Positions 33,763-41,929 of a DNA stretch of 64,000 nucleotides are shown here, piece by piece. Both the position numbers and the translations under genes were made by a program. The DNA is from Microtetraspora malaysiensis. GTDB lineage: Bacteria > Actinomycetota > Actinomycetes > Streptosporangiales > Streptosporangiaceae. Under the pieces are notes generated by a model. It worked only from the letters and a program-made list of their open reading frames with translations, had not been told where the DNA came from and did not search any database. The stretch's first letter is position 1, and the number at the start of each line of letters is the position of its first letter. The stretch spans positions 124,001-188,000 of the forward strand of contig NZ_BBYJ01000010.1 in the NCBI RefSeq assembly GCF_001528665.1, written 5' to 3'.

Positions 33763-36700
33763 ATGAACGTGCTCGACCACTTCGGGCCGGTGACCAGGGA
33801 GTGGTTCACCGGCGCCTTCGCCGCGCCGACGGCCGCGCAGGAGGGCGCCTGGTCGTCGATCGCGCGCGGCGACAACACGCTGGTCGTCGCTCCGACCGGT
33901 TCGGGCAAGACGCTGGCGGCCTTCCTGTGGTCGCTCGACCGGCTCGCCACCGAGCATGCCGGTGCCACACCGGAGCCGGACAAGGCGCCCGGACGGCTGT
34001 GCCGGGTGGTGTACGTCTCCCCGCTCAAGGCGTTGGCCGTCGACGTCGAACGGAACCTGCGCGCGCCGCTCACCGGGATCAGGCAGACCGCCCGCAGGCT
34101 CGGCCTCCCCGCGCCGGAGATCTCCGTGGCGATCCGATCGGGTGACACGTCCGCCGAGGACCGGCGCCGCTTCGCGACCCGCCCGTCGGACATCCTGATC
34201 ACCACACCCGAGTCGCTGTTCCTCATTCTCACCTCGCAGGCGCGCGAAGCCCTGCGGGGGGTGGAGACGGTCATCGTCGACGAGGTGCACGCGGTCGCGG
34301 CCACCAAGCGCGGGGCCCACCTCGCGCTGTCGCTGGAGCGGCTCGACGCGCTGCTGCCCCGTCCCGCGCAGCGCGTCGGCCTGTCCGCGACCGTACGGCC
34401 GGTGTCCGAGGTGGCGACCTTCCTCGGCGGATCACGCCCCGCCACAGTGGTCCAGCCGCCCTCGGAGAAGGTCATCGAGGTCGACGTGGTCGTCCCGGTC
34501 GAGGACATGACGGAGCTGGCGCCTCCTCCTCCCGGCATGGACGGCGAGCCGGCCGAGCACCGGCGGAGCATCTGGCCGCACGTGGAGGAGCACCTGCTCG
34601 ACCTCATCGAGGCCCACCGGTCCACGATCGTCTTCGCGAACTCGCGCCGCCTCTCGGAGCGGCTCTGCACCCGCCTCAACGAGCTGGCGGACGAGCGCGC
34701 GTCCGCCGAACCGGCGGCGGGGCCGGGCCGGCCCGGCGGTCCGGGGTCTCCGCCGGGACAGGGGCCATCCGCGCCGCCACCGGGTCGCGGCGGAACGGTC
34801 GACGACGAAACCGCCGCCGGGTCACGCCCCCGCGGCTCTCTCGGCACCCCGGACGAGATGATGGCGCAGGCCGGGGCGTCCCGCGGCGCGCCCGCCGAGA
34901 TCGTGCGCGCGCACCACGGCTCCGTGTCGAAGGAGGAGCGGTCCCAGATCGAGGAGGCGCTGAAGTCGGGGCGGCTGCCCGCCGTCGTCGCGACCTCCAG
35001 CCTGGAGCTGGGCATCGACATGGGGTCGGTCGATCTCGTCGCGTGCGTGGAGTCGCCTCCGAGCGTGGCCAGCGGCCTGCAGCGCATCGGCCGCGCCGGG
35101 CACCAGGTCGGGGCCGTCTCCCGCGGGGTGATCTTCCCGAAATACCGCGGCGACCTCGTCCAGACGGCGGTCGTCGCCGAACGCATGAAGAGCGGCCAGA
35201 TCGAGGAGCTGCGCTACCCGCGCAACCCTCTCGACGTGCTGGCCCAGCACATCGTCGCGATGACCGCGCTCGACGAGTGGACGGTGGACTCGCTGGAGGC
35301 CCTCGTCAAGCAGGCCGCGCCGTACGCGACGCTGCCCCGGAGCGCCCTTGAGGCGACGCTCGACATGCTCGCGGGCCGCTACCCCAGCGAGGAGTTCGCC
35401 GAGCTGCGGCCGCGCATCGTGTGGGACCGGGTGACCGGAACCCTGCGCGGCCGGCCCGGCGCACAGCGGCTGGCCGTGACCAACGGCGGCACGATCCCCG
35501 ACCGCGGGCTCTTCGGTGTCTTCCTCGTCGGCGAGCGGGCCTCCCGGGTCGGCGAGCTGGACGAGGAGATGGTCTACGAGTCCCGCGTGGGCGACGTCTT
35601 CGTGCTCGGCGCGACGTCCTGGCGGATCGAGGACATCACCGCCGACCGCGTGCTCGTCTCCCCCGCCCCCGGACAGCCGGGCAAGCTGCCGTTCTGGCAC
35701 GGTGACGCCCCCGGCCGCCCCGCCGAGCTGGGCCGGGCCGTCGGCGCGTTCGTCCGGGAGCTGTCCGGTGCGGGGCTCCCGGCCGACGGCGGCCGTAAGC
35801 CCGGTGGAAAGGACCGGCGGCCGGAGGCGTCCGCCGCGGCCCGGGTCAGCCAGGCCGGGCTGGACGAGTTCGCCACCGGCAACCTGCTGGCCTACCTGGC
35901 CGAGCAGCGCGAGGCCACCGGATACGTGCCGGACGATCGCACCCTGCTCGTCGAGCGCTTCCACGACGAGCTGGGCGACTGGCGGGTGGTGATCCACTCG
36001 CCGTACGGGGCGCGTGTGCACGCGCCGTGGGCGCTCGCCATCGGGCGGCGGCTGCGCGAGCGGTACGGCCTCGACGTGCAGGCGATCCACTCCGACGACG
36101 GCATCGTGCTGCGCATCCCGGACACGCTCGACGAGCCGCCCTCGGATGTCGCGGCGTTCGACGCCGACGAGATCGAGCAGATCGTCACCGAGGAGCTCGG
36201 CGGCTCGGCCCTGTTCGCCGCCCGCTTCCGTGAGTGCGCCGGGCGCTCCCTGCTGCTGCCGCGCCGTACGCCGGGGCGGCGGACGCCCCTGTGGCAGCAA
36301 CGCCAGCGCGCCGCGCACCTGCTGGCCGTGGCGAGCAAGTACGCCGGGTTCCCGGTCGTGCTGGAAACCATGCGCGAATGCCTTCAGGACGTCTTCGACG
36401 TGCCCGGGCTGGTCCGGTTGATGCGCGACATCGCGGCCCGGCGGGTCCGGCTGGTCGAGGTCGAGACCGCCCAGGCGTCGCCGTTCGCCGCGTCGCTGCT
36501 GTTCAACTACGTCGGCGCGTTCATGTACGAGGGCGACGCGCCGCTCGCCGAGCGCCGCGCGCAGGCCCTGGCCCTCGACACCGCGCTGCTCGCCGAGTTG
36601 CTCGGCCAGGCGGATCTGCGCGAGCTGCTCGACCCCGACGTGATCGCCGAGGTCGAGCGCGAGCTGGCCCGGCTGGACCGGCCGCTCCGCGATCCCGAGG

Positions 36701-38616
36701 ATCTGGCCGACCTGCTCCGCACCCACGGTCCGCTGCTCGCGCAGGACGTGTCGATCCGCGAGGGCGACCCCGCCTGGCTGACCGAGCTGGAGCGGGCCCG
36801 CAGGGCCATCCGGGTGCGGGTGGCGGGCGAGGAGCAGTGGGCCGCGATCGAGGACGCCTGGCGGCTGCGCGACGCCCTCGGCACCCCGCTTCCCGTCGGG
36901 GTTCCGCAGGAGTTCCTCGATGCCCCGGCCGCCGCCTCGGGTCCCGGTTCCACCGCACGGCCCGATCCGCTGGCCGACCTGATCGCCCGACATGCCCGCA
37001 CGCGCGGCCCTTTCCCCGCCGACACGGCCGCCGCCCGGTTCGGGATCGGCGGCGCGGTGGCCGGCGACGCGCTGAGACGCCTGGCCGCGAGCGGGCGGGT
37101 CGTCTCGGGCGAGTTCCGCCCCGGCGGGCGCGGCGAGGAGTGGTGCGACGCCGAGGTGCTGCGGATGCTGCGCCGCAGGTCGCTGGCCCGGCTCCGCAAG
37201 GAGGTGGAGCCGGTCCCGCCCGAGACGCTGGCCACGTTCCTGCCCGCCTGGCACGGCGTCACGCCCGCCCGGCCGTCCCACGAGCACGGCGCCGACGGAG
37301 GGCGGCGCGGCGGCCCCACGCGGGCCATGGACGACCTGGTCAACGCGATCGAGCGGCTCCAAGGGGCGGCGGTGCCCGCTTCGGCGCTGGAGACGCTGAT
37401 CCTGCCCGGGCGGGTGCCGGGCTACTCTCCCGCGCTCCTGGACGAGCTGACCGCGTCCGGCGACGTCATCTGGTCGGGCCAGGGGTCTCTGCCGGGCGGC
37501 GACGGCTGGGTGTCGCTCTACTTCGCCGACACGGCTCCGCTGCTGCTCCCCGAGCCCGCCCAGATCACGATGACGCCGCTGCACGAGAGCATCCTGAGCG
37601 TGCTGAGCGGCGGCGGCGCACTCTTCTTCCGTGAGCTGTCCAACCGGGTCGCGTCCCTGGCGATCGGCGCGGCCGGGCCGGGCGAGGCCGTTCCGGACGA
37701 CCCGGCCCTGGCCGCGGCGCTGTGGGACCTGGTCTGGTCGGGACGGGTCACCGGCGACACGCTGGCTCCGTTGCGGGCGGCGCTCGGCTCCGGGCGGCCC
37801 GCGCACCGGCCCCCGGCGAGCCGTTCGCTCCGTGCCCGGCGCGCGGTGCTGCCGACGCGCAGCGGGCCGCCGACGGTCAGCGGCCGATGGTGGCCGCTGC
37901 CGGCTCCCGCCGTCGACGGCACCCAGCGGGCGCACGCGCAGGCCGAGATCCTGCTCGAACGGCACGGCGTGTTGACGCGGGGCGCGGTGGGCGCGGAACG
38001 GCTGCCGGGCGGGTTCTCCGCGGTTTACCAGGTGTTGCGGGCGTTCGAGGAGAGCGGCCGCTGCCGCCGGGGCTACTTCGTCGAGGGGCTCGGCGGCGCG
38101 CAGTTCGCGCTGCCCGGGGCGGTGGACCGGATGCGCGCCATGTCCCCGGGCGGCTCCGCCGCGTCGTCCACGGCCGGCGCGCCCGCGTTGGAGGACCTGT
38201 GGACGACCCCGCCGCCGCGCGCACCCCGGCGTGTGGTCGTGCTGGCCGCCGCCGATCCGGCCAACCCGTACGGCGCGGCGCTGCCCTGGCCCGACCGGCC
38301 CGGGGAGATCACGCACAAGCCGGGCCGCAAGGCGGGCGCGCTGGTGGTCCTGGTCGAGGGGCGGCTCGTGCTCTACGTGGAGCGCGGCGGCAAGACGCTG
38401 CTCTCCTTCGGCTCCGGGGAAGCCGGGGGCGGCCTCGACGGCGACGACCTCCAGTCGGCGATCGACGCGCTGGCCCAGGCGGTGCGAGACGGGGCGCTGG
38501 GCAAGCTCACCGTCGAGCGGGCCGACGGGGCGGCGATCATCGACTCGCCCCTGGCGGCGGCCCTGGAGGCGGCGGGCTTCCATCCGACGCCCAAGGGCCT
38601 GCGCATCCGCGCCTGA
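33763..38616 (+). CDS. lhr: ATP-dependent helicase Lhr (large helicase-related)
   Basis: A 1617-residue superfamily-2 3'-to-5' DNA/RNA:DNA helicase implicated in repair. Motifs in order: Walker A APTGSGKT (about 44-51), DEVH box (173-176), SATVRP, and motif VI QRIGRAGHQVG (about 444-454), then the winged-helix and Lhr-core domains and the large C-terminal Lhr domain. It is about 100 residues longer than mycobacterial Lhr, partly because of a Pro/Gly-rich insert at about 310-370 in the second RecA fold. The ATG at 33763 lacks a strong ribosome-binding site but the sequence from MNVLDHFGPVTREWF matches the family. It ends in a terminator shared with the next gene. Confidence 0.95.
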   Translation: MNVLDHFGPVTREWFTGAFAAPTAAQEGAWSSIARGDNTLVVAPTGSGKTLAAFLWSLDRLATEHAGATPEPDKAPGRLCRVVYVSPLKALAVDVERNLRAPLTGIRQTARRLGLPAPEISVAIRSGDTSAEDRRRFATRPSDILITTPESLFLILTSQAREALRGVETVIVDEVHAVAATKRGAHLALSLERLDALLPRPAQRVGLSATVRPVSEVATFLGGSRPATVVQPPSEKVIEVDVVVPVEDMTELAPPPPGMDGEPAEHRRSIWPHVEEHLLDLIEAHRSTIVFANSRRLSERLCTRLNELADERASAEPAAGPGRPGGPGSPPGQGPSAPPPGRGGTVDDETAAGSRPRGSLGTPDEMMAQAGASRGAPAEIVRAHHGSVSKEERSQIEEALKSGRLPAVVATSSLELGIDMGSVDLVACVESPPSVASGLQRIGRAGHQVGAVSRGVIFPKYRGDLVQTAVVAERMKSGQIEELRYPRNPLDVLAQHIVAMTALDEWTVDSLEALVKQAAPYATLPRSALEATLDMLAGRYPSEEFAELRPRIVWDRVTGTLRGRPGAQRLAVTNGGTIPDRGLFGVFLVGERASRVGELDEEMVYESRVGDVFVLGATSWRIEDITADRVLVSPAPGQPGKLPFWHGDAPGRPAELGRAVGAFVRELSGAGLPADGGRKPGGKDRRPEASAAARVSQAGLDEFATGNLLAYLAEQREATGYVPDDRTLLVERFHDELGDWRVVIHSPYGARVHAPWALAIGRRLRERYGLDVQAIHSDDGIVLRIPDTLDEPPSDVAAFDADEIEQIVTEELGGSALFAARFRECAGRSLLLPRRTPGRRTPLWQQRQRAAHLLAVASKYAGFPVVLETMRECLQDVFDVPGLVRLMRDIAARRVRLVEVETAQASPFAASLLFNYVGAFMYEGDAPLAERRAQALALDTALLAELLGQADLRELLDPDVIAEVERELARLDRPLRDPEDLADLLRTHGPLLAQDVSIREGDPAWLTELERARRAIRVRVAGEEQWAAIEDAWRLRDALGTPLPVGVPQEFLDAPAAASGPGSTARPDPLADLIARHARTRGPFPADTAAARFGIGGAVAGDALRRLAASGRVVSGEFRPGGRGEEWCDAEVLRMLRRRSLARLRKEVEPVPPETLATFLPAWHGVTPARPSHEHGADGGRRGGPTRAMDDLVNAIERLQGAAVPASALETLILPGRVPGYSPALLDELTASGDVIWSGQGSLPGGDGWVSLYFADTAPLLLPEPAQITMTPLHESILSVLSGGGALFFRELSNRVASLAIGAAGPGEAVPDDPALAAALWDLVWSGRVTGDTLAPLRAALGSGRPAHRPPASRSLRARRAVLPTRSGPPTVSGRWWPLPAPAVDGTQRAHAQAEILLERHGVLTRGAVGAERLPGGFSAVYQVLRAFEESGRCRRGYFVEGLGGAQFALPGAVDRMRAMSPGGSAASSTAGAPALEDLWTTPPPRAPRRVVVLAAADPANPYGAALPWPDRPGEITHKPGRKAGALVVLVEGRLVLYVERGGKTLLSFGSGEAGGGLDGDDLQSAIDALAQAVRDGALGKLTVERADGAAIIDSPLAAALEAAGFHPTPKGLRIRA

Positions 38617-38673
38617 ACGGCTCGTCTCGCCCGGAACGCCCCCGCCGGGTCCGGACGAGACGAGCCGTTCAGG
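38612..38673. terminator. Bidirectional terminator that includes both stop codons
   Basis: A perfect 18-bp stem (38612-38629 with 38656-38673) and a loop that itself pairs CCCGG with CCGGG. The TGA of lhr (38614-38616) and the TGA of the E2 gene on the other strand (38671-38669) lie opposite each other near the base of the stem. Confidence 0.9.
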
Positions 38674-39976
38674 AGACCACCTTCTCCGGTGCTTCGAGCA
38701 GCTCCTTCAACGCGCGAAGGAACAGCGCCGCGTCTCTGCCGTTGATCAGGCGGTGGTCGTAGGCGAGGCCGATGTTGGTGACGGTGCGGCTCACCACAGC
38801 TCCCGCTTCGAGCCGTAGCTCGTCCTGCGGCGCCGTCACGGCGAGGGCGCACACGTTCCCCGGGAAGATCAGCGGGATCGCGAGCGTCACGTCACCGTCA
38901 TGGTGCAGGGTCACCACGATGTTGGCCCCGGCCAGGTCGCTCTCCCGGAAGTCCCCGGTGATGGCGGCCAGGCGATACTTCATGAGCAGGTGCGCGACCT
39001 CCCGCACCGGCCGGCGGGCGGCGTCGTGGACGACCGGCACGTACAGGCCCTCGCCGGCGTCGAAGGTGACGCCCACGTTCGGAACCTCCGCGGGCATGGC
39101 ATGGCCGTCGTCGACGAGCGTGGCGAAGAACAGCGGGAACGTCTCGTGGAGCCGGGCCACCGCGCACGTCACGAGTTCGGGCAGGCTGACGGGCCGTCTG
39201 ACCTCCCTCGTCAACCCGGCCGACAGTTCGAGCGCCGCTCCGACGTCGGCCCGCACGACCGTGTACGCCGCCGGAACGGTCTCGTGTGACGTTCGGACCG
39301 CCCGAGCGACCGCCCGTTGCACCCGCGAGAGCGGGTACGGAACGCCGCCGGGGGCCGAAACGGATTCGGCACCGGACGCGGAGCCGGGCGGCCCTCCGGG
39401 CGTCTGGGCGGACGCCCCACGGGGCGGCCCATCGGAGGGGTCGGAGCGTGCCGGGCGATCGGCCACGAGCCGTTCGATGTCCGCGCGGCGGACCACGGAG
39501 ACGCCGAGACGGCGTACCTCCGCCGGATCGATGCCCAGCTCGTCGATCAGCTCCTGCGCGGGTCCGGTGACCAGCGGCCGGTGAGCGCTCCGGTCGCCGG
39601 ACACGGGCCCCGAGCCCGCCTCCGCGGCGGAGGCCGGATCGGCCTCCGGACCCGGGCCGAAGGCGTCCGGGCGCCCGTCACGGGGGTCCGCGGCGAGGGC
39701 GCTCCCGCCGGCCGTGGCATTCGGCGCGGGCGTGGGGCGCGCGTTCTCGGGGGTGAGGCGGGCGATCACGGTCCCCGGAGGGCAGTCGGCGTTCACGGGG
39801 ACGGCCTGCCAGACGAATCCGTCCTGCTCGGCGACCAGTTCCTCCGTGGCCTTCGACGTCTCCAGAACCGCGATCGGGTCGCCCGTCCCGGCCCGCTGCC
39901 CGTCCTCGACGAGCCACTCCACCAAGACGTAGGAGCTGTCGTTGCTGTTGAACTTGGGCACCCGGATGTCAGTCAC
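38669..39976 (-). CDS. Lipoyl acyltransferase (E2) of a 2-oxoacid dehydrogenase-like complex
   Basis: A 435-residue E2 subunit. Lipoyl domain at 1-80 with attachment Lys42 in LETSKATEEL; a ~60-residue Ala/Pro/Gly linker; a weak peripheral-subunit-binding domain at about 135-170 (LIDELGIDPAEVRRLGVSVV); another linker; and a catalytic acyltransferase domain at about 210-435. The active-site His is present in DHRLING, but the usual Asp of HRxxDG is Asn. The complex would move an acyl group made by E1 from lipoate to a thiol acceptor, normally CoA and here possibly the cluster's ACP. The GTG start overlaps the E1-beta stop by 8 bp. No E3 gene is in the cluster, so the housekeeping lipoamide dehydrogenase would be needed if lipoate must be reoxidised. 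Confidence 0.88.
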   Translation of the reverse strand: MTDIRVPKFNSNDSSYVLVEWLVEDGQRAGTGDPIAVLETSKATEELVAEQDGFVWQAVPVNADCPPGTVIARLTPENARPTPAPNATAGGSALAADPRDGRPDAFGPGPEADPASAAEAGSGPVSGDRSAHRPLVTGPAQELIDELGIDPAEVRRLGVSVVRRADIERLVADRPARSDPSDGPPRGASAQTPGGPPGSASGAESVSAPGGVPYPLSRVQRAVARAVRTSHETVPAAYTVVRADVGAALELSAGLTREVRRPVSLPELVTCAVARLHETFPLFFATLVDDGHAMPAEVPNVGVTFDAGEGLYVPVVHDAARRPVREVAHLLMKYRLAAITGDFRESDLAGANIVVTLHHDGDVTLAIPLIFPGNVCALAVTAPQDELRLEAGAVVSRTVTNIGLAYDHRLINGRDAALFLRALKELLEAPEKVVS

Positions 39977-41012
39977 GCAGGGCCTCCAGCACGGCGTCGT
40001 AGATGGTGGACTCCCCTACGAGGACGGCGCTCTCCAGGTGGGCGGCGGCGGGGATGACACTGCCGACGGAGTTGACCTGCGCCACCGGCCGCCGGAGATC
40101 CCGCCACATCAGGCGGTGGATCTGGTGCGCCACCTCGCTCCCCCAGGTTCCGCCCGCGGTCCCCTCTTCCACGACGAGTACGGCTCTCGCCCGGCGCAAC
40201 GCGGGCCCGAGCCGTCCCGCGCCGACGGCCCGGGCGCCGGAGTCAGTGAGGTCGAAGGGGTCGAAGGGGTACAGCCGCGAGGGCACGTACAGGCAGCAGG
40301 TGATCTCGTGGTCCAGCAGCAGGGCGCGCATCGCGCGGGTCACCCGGTCGACCATGCCGCCGGGCGCGATGATGACGCAGTCGGCCTCCTCGGGGTCGTC
40401 CAGGAAGACGCGCGCCACGCCCGGCCCGGTGTGCCCCGCCGGGATCATGTCGGAGCGGAACGGGTCGGGGACGTCGTACATCCTCCGCGTATAGAGCACT
40501 TTGTCCTCGAAGAACACGGACGGCTCGCCCGAGGCCAGCATGGCGTTCATGACCGCCCGGTTGTCGTGGAGCGGCGACATCTCGTAGACGGACAGCCCCG
40601 GCACACCGATGAAGTGCTTCTGCAGGCTCTGGCTGTGGGTCGGGCCGTACCCGCGGCCTCCACCGGTCGGGCAGCGGACGACCATCCGCATCGGGACGCG
40701 GGTGCCGTACATCGAGCACGACTTGGCGGCGAAGTTGACGATCTGGTCGAAGGCGAGGGCGACGAAGTCGCCGAACATGATCTCCACGATGGCCGTGTCG
40801 CCGCACAGCGCGAGACCGGCGGCCAGCCCGGTGATGCCCGCCTCGCTGATCGGCGTGCCGAGCACACGCCCCGGGAACCGGCTGGAGAGCCCCTTGGTGA
40901 TCTTGAACGCCCCGCCGTAGGGGTCGAGGATGTCCTCACCGATGACGTACGCGGCCGGGTCGGCCTCCAGGACGCCGTGGAGGGCCGCGTTGAGATTCTC
41001 GGCTACCCGCAT
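39969..41012 (-). CDS. E1-beta subunit (transketolase pyrimidine-domain type) of the dehydrogenase-like complex
   Basis: A 347-residue E1-beta protein: pyrimidine-binding domain (YVIGEDILDPYGGAFKITKG, then TPISEAGITGLAAGLAL with the conserved Glu) and C-terminal transketolase domain (VLVVEEGTAGGTWGSEVAHQ). It pairs with E1-alpha for ThDP-dependent decarboxylation of a 2-oxoacid or cleavage of a ketose. The ATG at 41012 has GAGGTGGG ahead; a GTG at 41021 is possible. It overlaps E1-alpha by 10 bp and E2 by 8 bp, so the three subunits are coupled. Confidence 0.9.
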   Translation of the reverse strand: MRVAENLNAALHGVLEADPAAYVIGEDILDPYGGAFKITKGLSSRFPGRVLGTPISEAGITGLAAGLALCGDTAIVEIMFGDFVALAFDQIVNFAAKSCSMYGTRVPMRMVVRCPTGGGRGYGPTHSQSLQKHFIGVPGLSVYEMSPLHDNRAVMNAMLASGEPSVFFEDKVLYTRRMYDVPDPFRSDMIPAGHTGPGVARVFLDDPEEADCVIIAPGGMVDRVTRAMRALLLDHEITCCLYVPSRLYPFDPFDLTDSGARAVGAGRLGPALRRARAVLVVEEGTAGGTWGSEVAHQIHRLMWRDLRRPVAQVNSVGSVIPAAAHLESAVLVGESTIYDAVLEALRD

Positions 41013-41929
41013 GGTTCCCACCTCGACAGCGGGCGCGCGGAGATCTCGCGGACGATCGCGGCGACCCGGTCCCGCTGGATCTCGTCGGCCCGCGCGAACC
41101 TGCCGGCATCGGCCTGCGCGTACCGGCGGTACCAGTCGTGCGCCTCGGCCTCCCGTACGGCGTCGCGGGGGCGGGTGTCGTCGCCCTTGCTGTGCGGGCC
41201 GAGCCGGTGGGTGGCGAACTCGACGACCAGCGGCCGGTTCTCCAGCCGCACCTCCGACACAAGGGGCGCCAGCTCGTCCCTGATCACTCCGATGTCGGTG
41301 GTGTCGACCCGGTGGTGGCGCGCCCCGAACGCCTCGGCGCGGGCGGCGACGGTCCCGGCCATCTGCCGGGCGGTCGGGGTGGACTGCGCGATCCCGTTGT
41401 TCTCGACGACCACGAGCAACGGGAGCCGCCAGAGCGAGGCGATGTTGAGCGCCTCGTAGACGGCGCCCTCGCCCCAGGTGCCGTCGCCGATGAAAGCGCA
41501 GGCCAGCGCGCCCGGAGAGGTGTTCTTCAGATGCAGGGCGACCCCGGTGGCCACCGGCAGGCTCTCCCCCTGGACGCCGGTGGACATGTAGCGATCGCGG
41601 TAGACATGCTGGCTGCCGCCCACACCTCGGCAGACGGCCCCTTCCCTGCCCATGATCTCGGCGAGCAGCCCGGCCGGGTCCTCGAACCGGGCGAGGTAAT
41701 GGCCGTGGCCGCGATGGTTGCTGAAGACGAAGTCGTCCGCCCCGAGCAGCGGCCGGAGGGAGACCGGCACGTACTCCTGGCCGAGGCAGGTGTGCGTGGT
41801 GCCGGCGAGCAGGCCCTGGCCGAAGAGGTCGAGCAGCGCCAGTTCGAAGTGCCTGATCAGAAGCAGCAGGTCGAGATCGCCGTCGTCCGGGAGCGGCGGG
41901 CGGGCGAGTACGGCGGACGGCTCGGTCAC
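41003..41929 (-). CDS. E1-alpha subunit (ThDP-dependent) of the dehydrogenase-like complex
   Basis: A 308-residue E1-alpha subunit with the ThDP motif GDGTWGEG (148-155) ending in NN (177-178), and the family stretches CLGQEYVPVSLRPLL and FSNHRGHGHYLARF. It is shorter than PDH E1-alpha (~350) mainly at the N-terminus. It overlaps the upstream C-PCP gene by four bases (GTGA), so it belongs to the biosynthetic operon and not to central metabolism. The substrate is unknown; precedents in natural-product pathways use such complexes to supply acyl or two-carbon hydroxyacyl units. Confidence 0.9.
   Translation of the reverse strand: MTEPSAVLARPPLPDDGDLDLLLLIRHFELALLDLFGQGLLAGTTHTCLGQEYVPVSLRPLLGADDFVFSNHRGHGHYLARFEDPAGLLAEIMGREGAVCRGVGGSQHVYRDRYMSTGVQGESLPVATGVALHLKNTSPGALACAFIGDGTWGEGAVYEALNIASLWRLPLLVVVENNGIAQSTPTARQMAGTVAARAEAFGARHHRVDTTDIGVIRDELAPLVSEVRLENRPLVVEFATHRLGPHSKGDDTRPRDAVREAEAHDWYRRYAQADAGRFARADEIQRDRVAAIVREISARPLSRWEPCG

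Noticed and set aside
34822-38583. Open frame of ~1253 codons on the minus strand opposite lhr
   Set aside because: Same antisense artefact; low-complexity Arg/Gly/Gln translation and no ribosome-binding site or domain.
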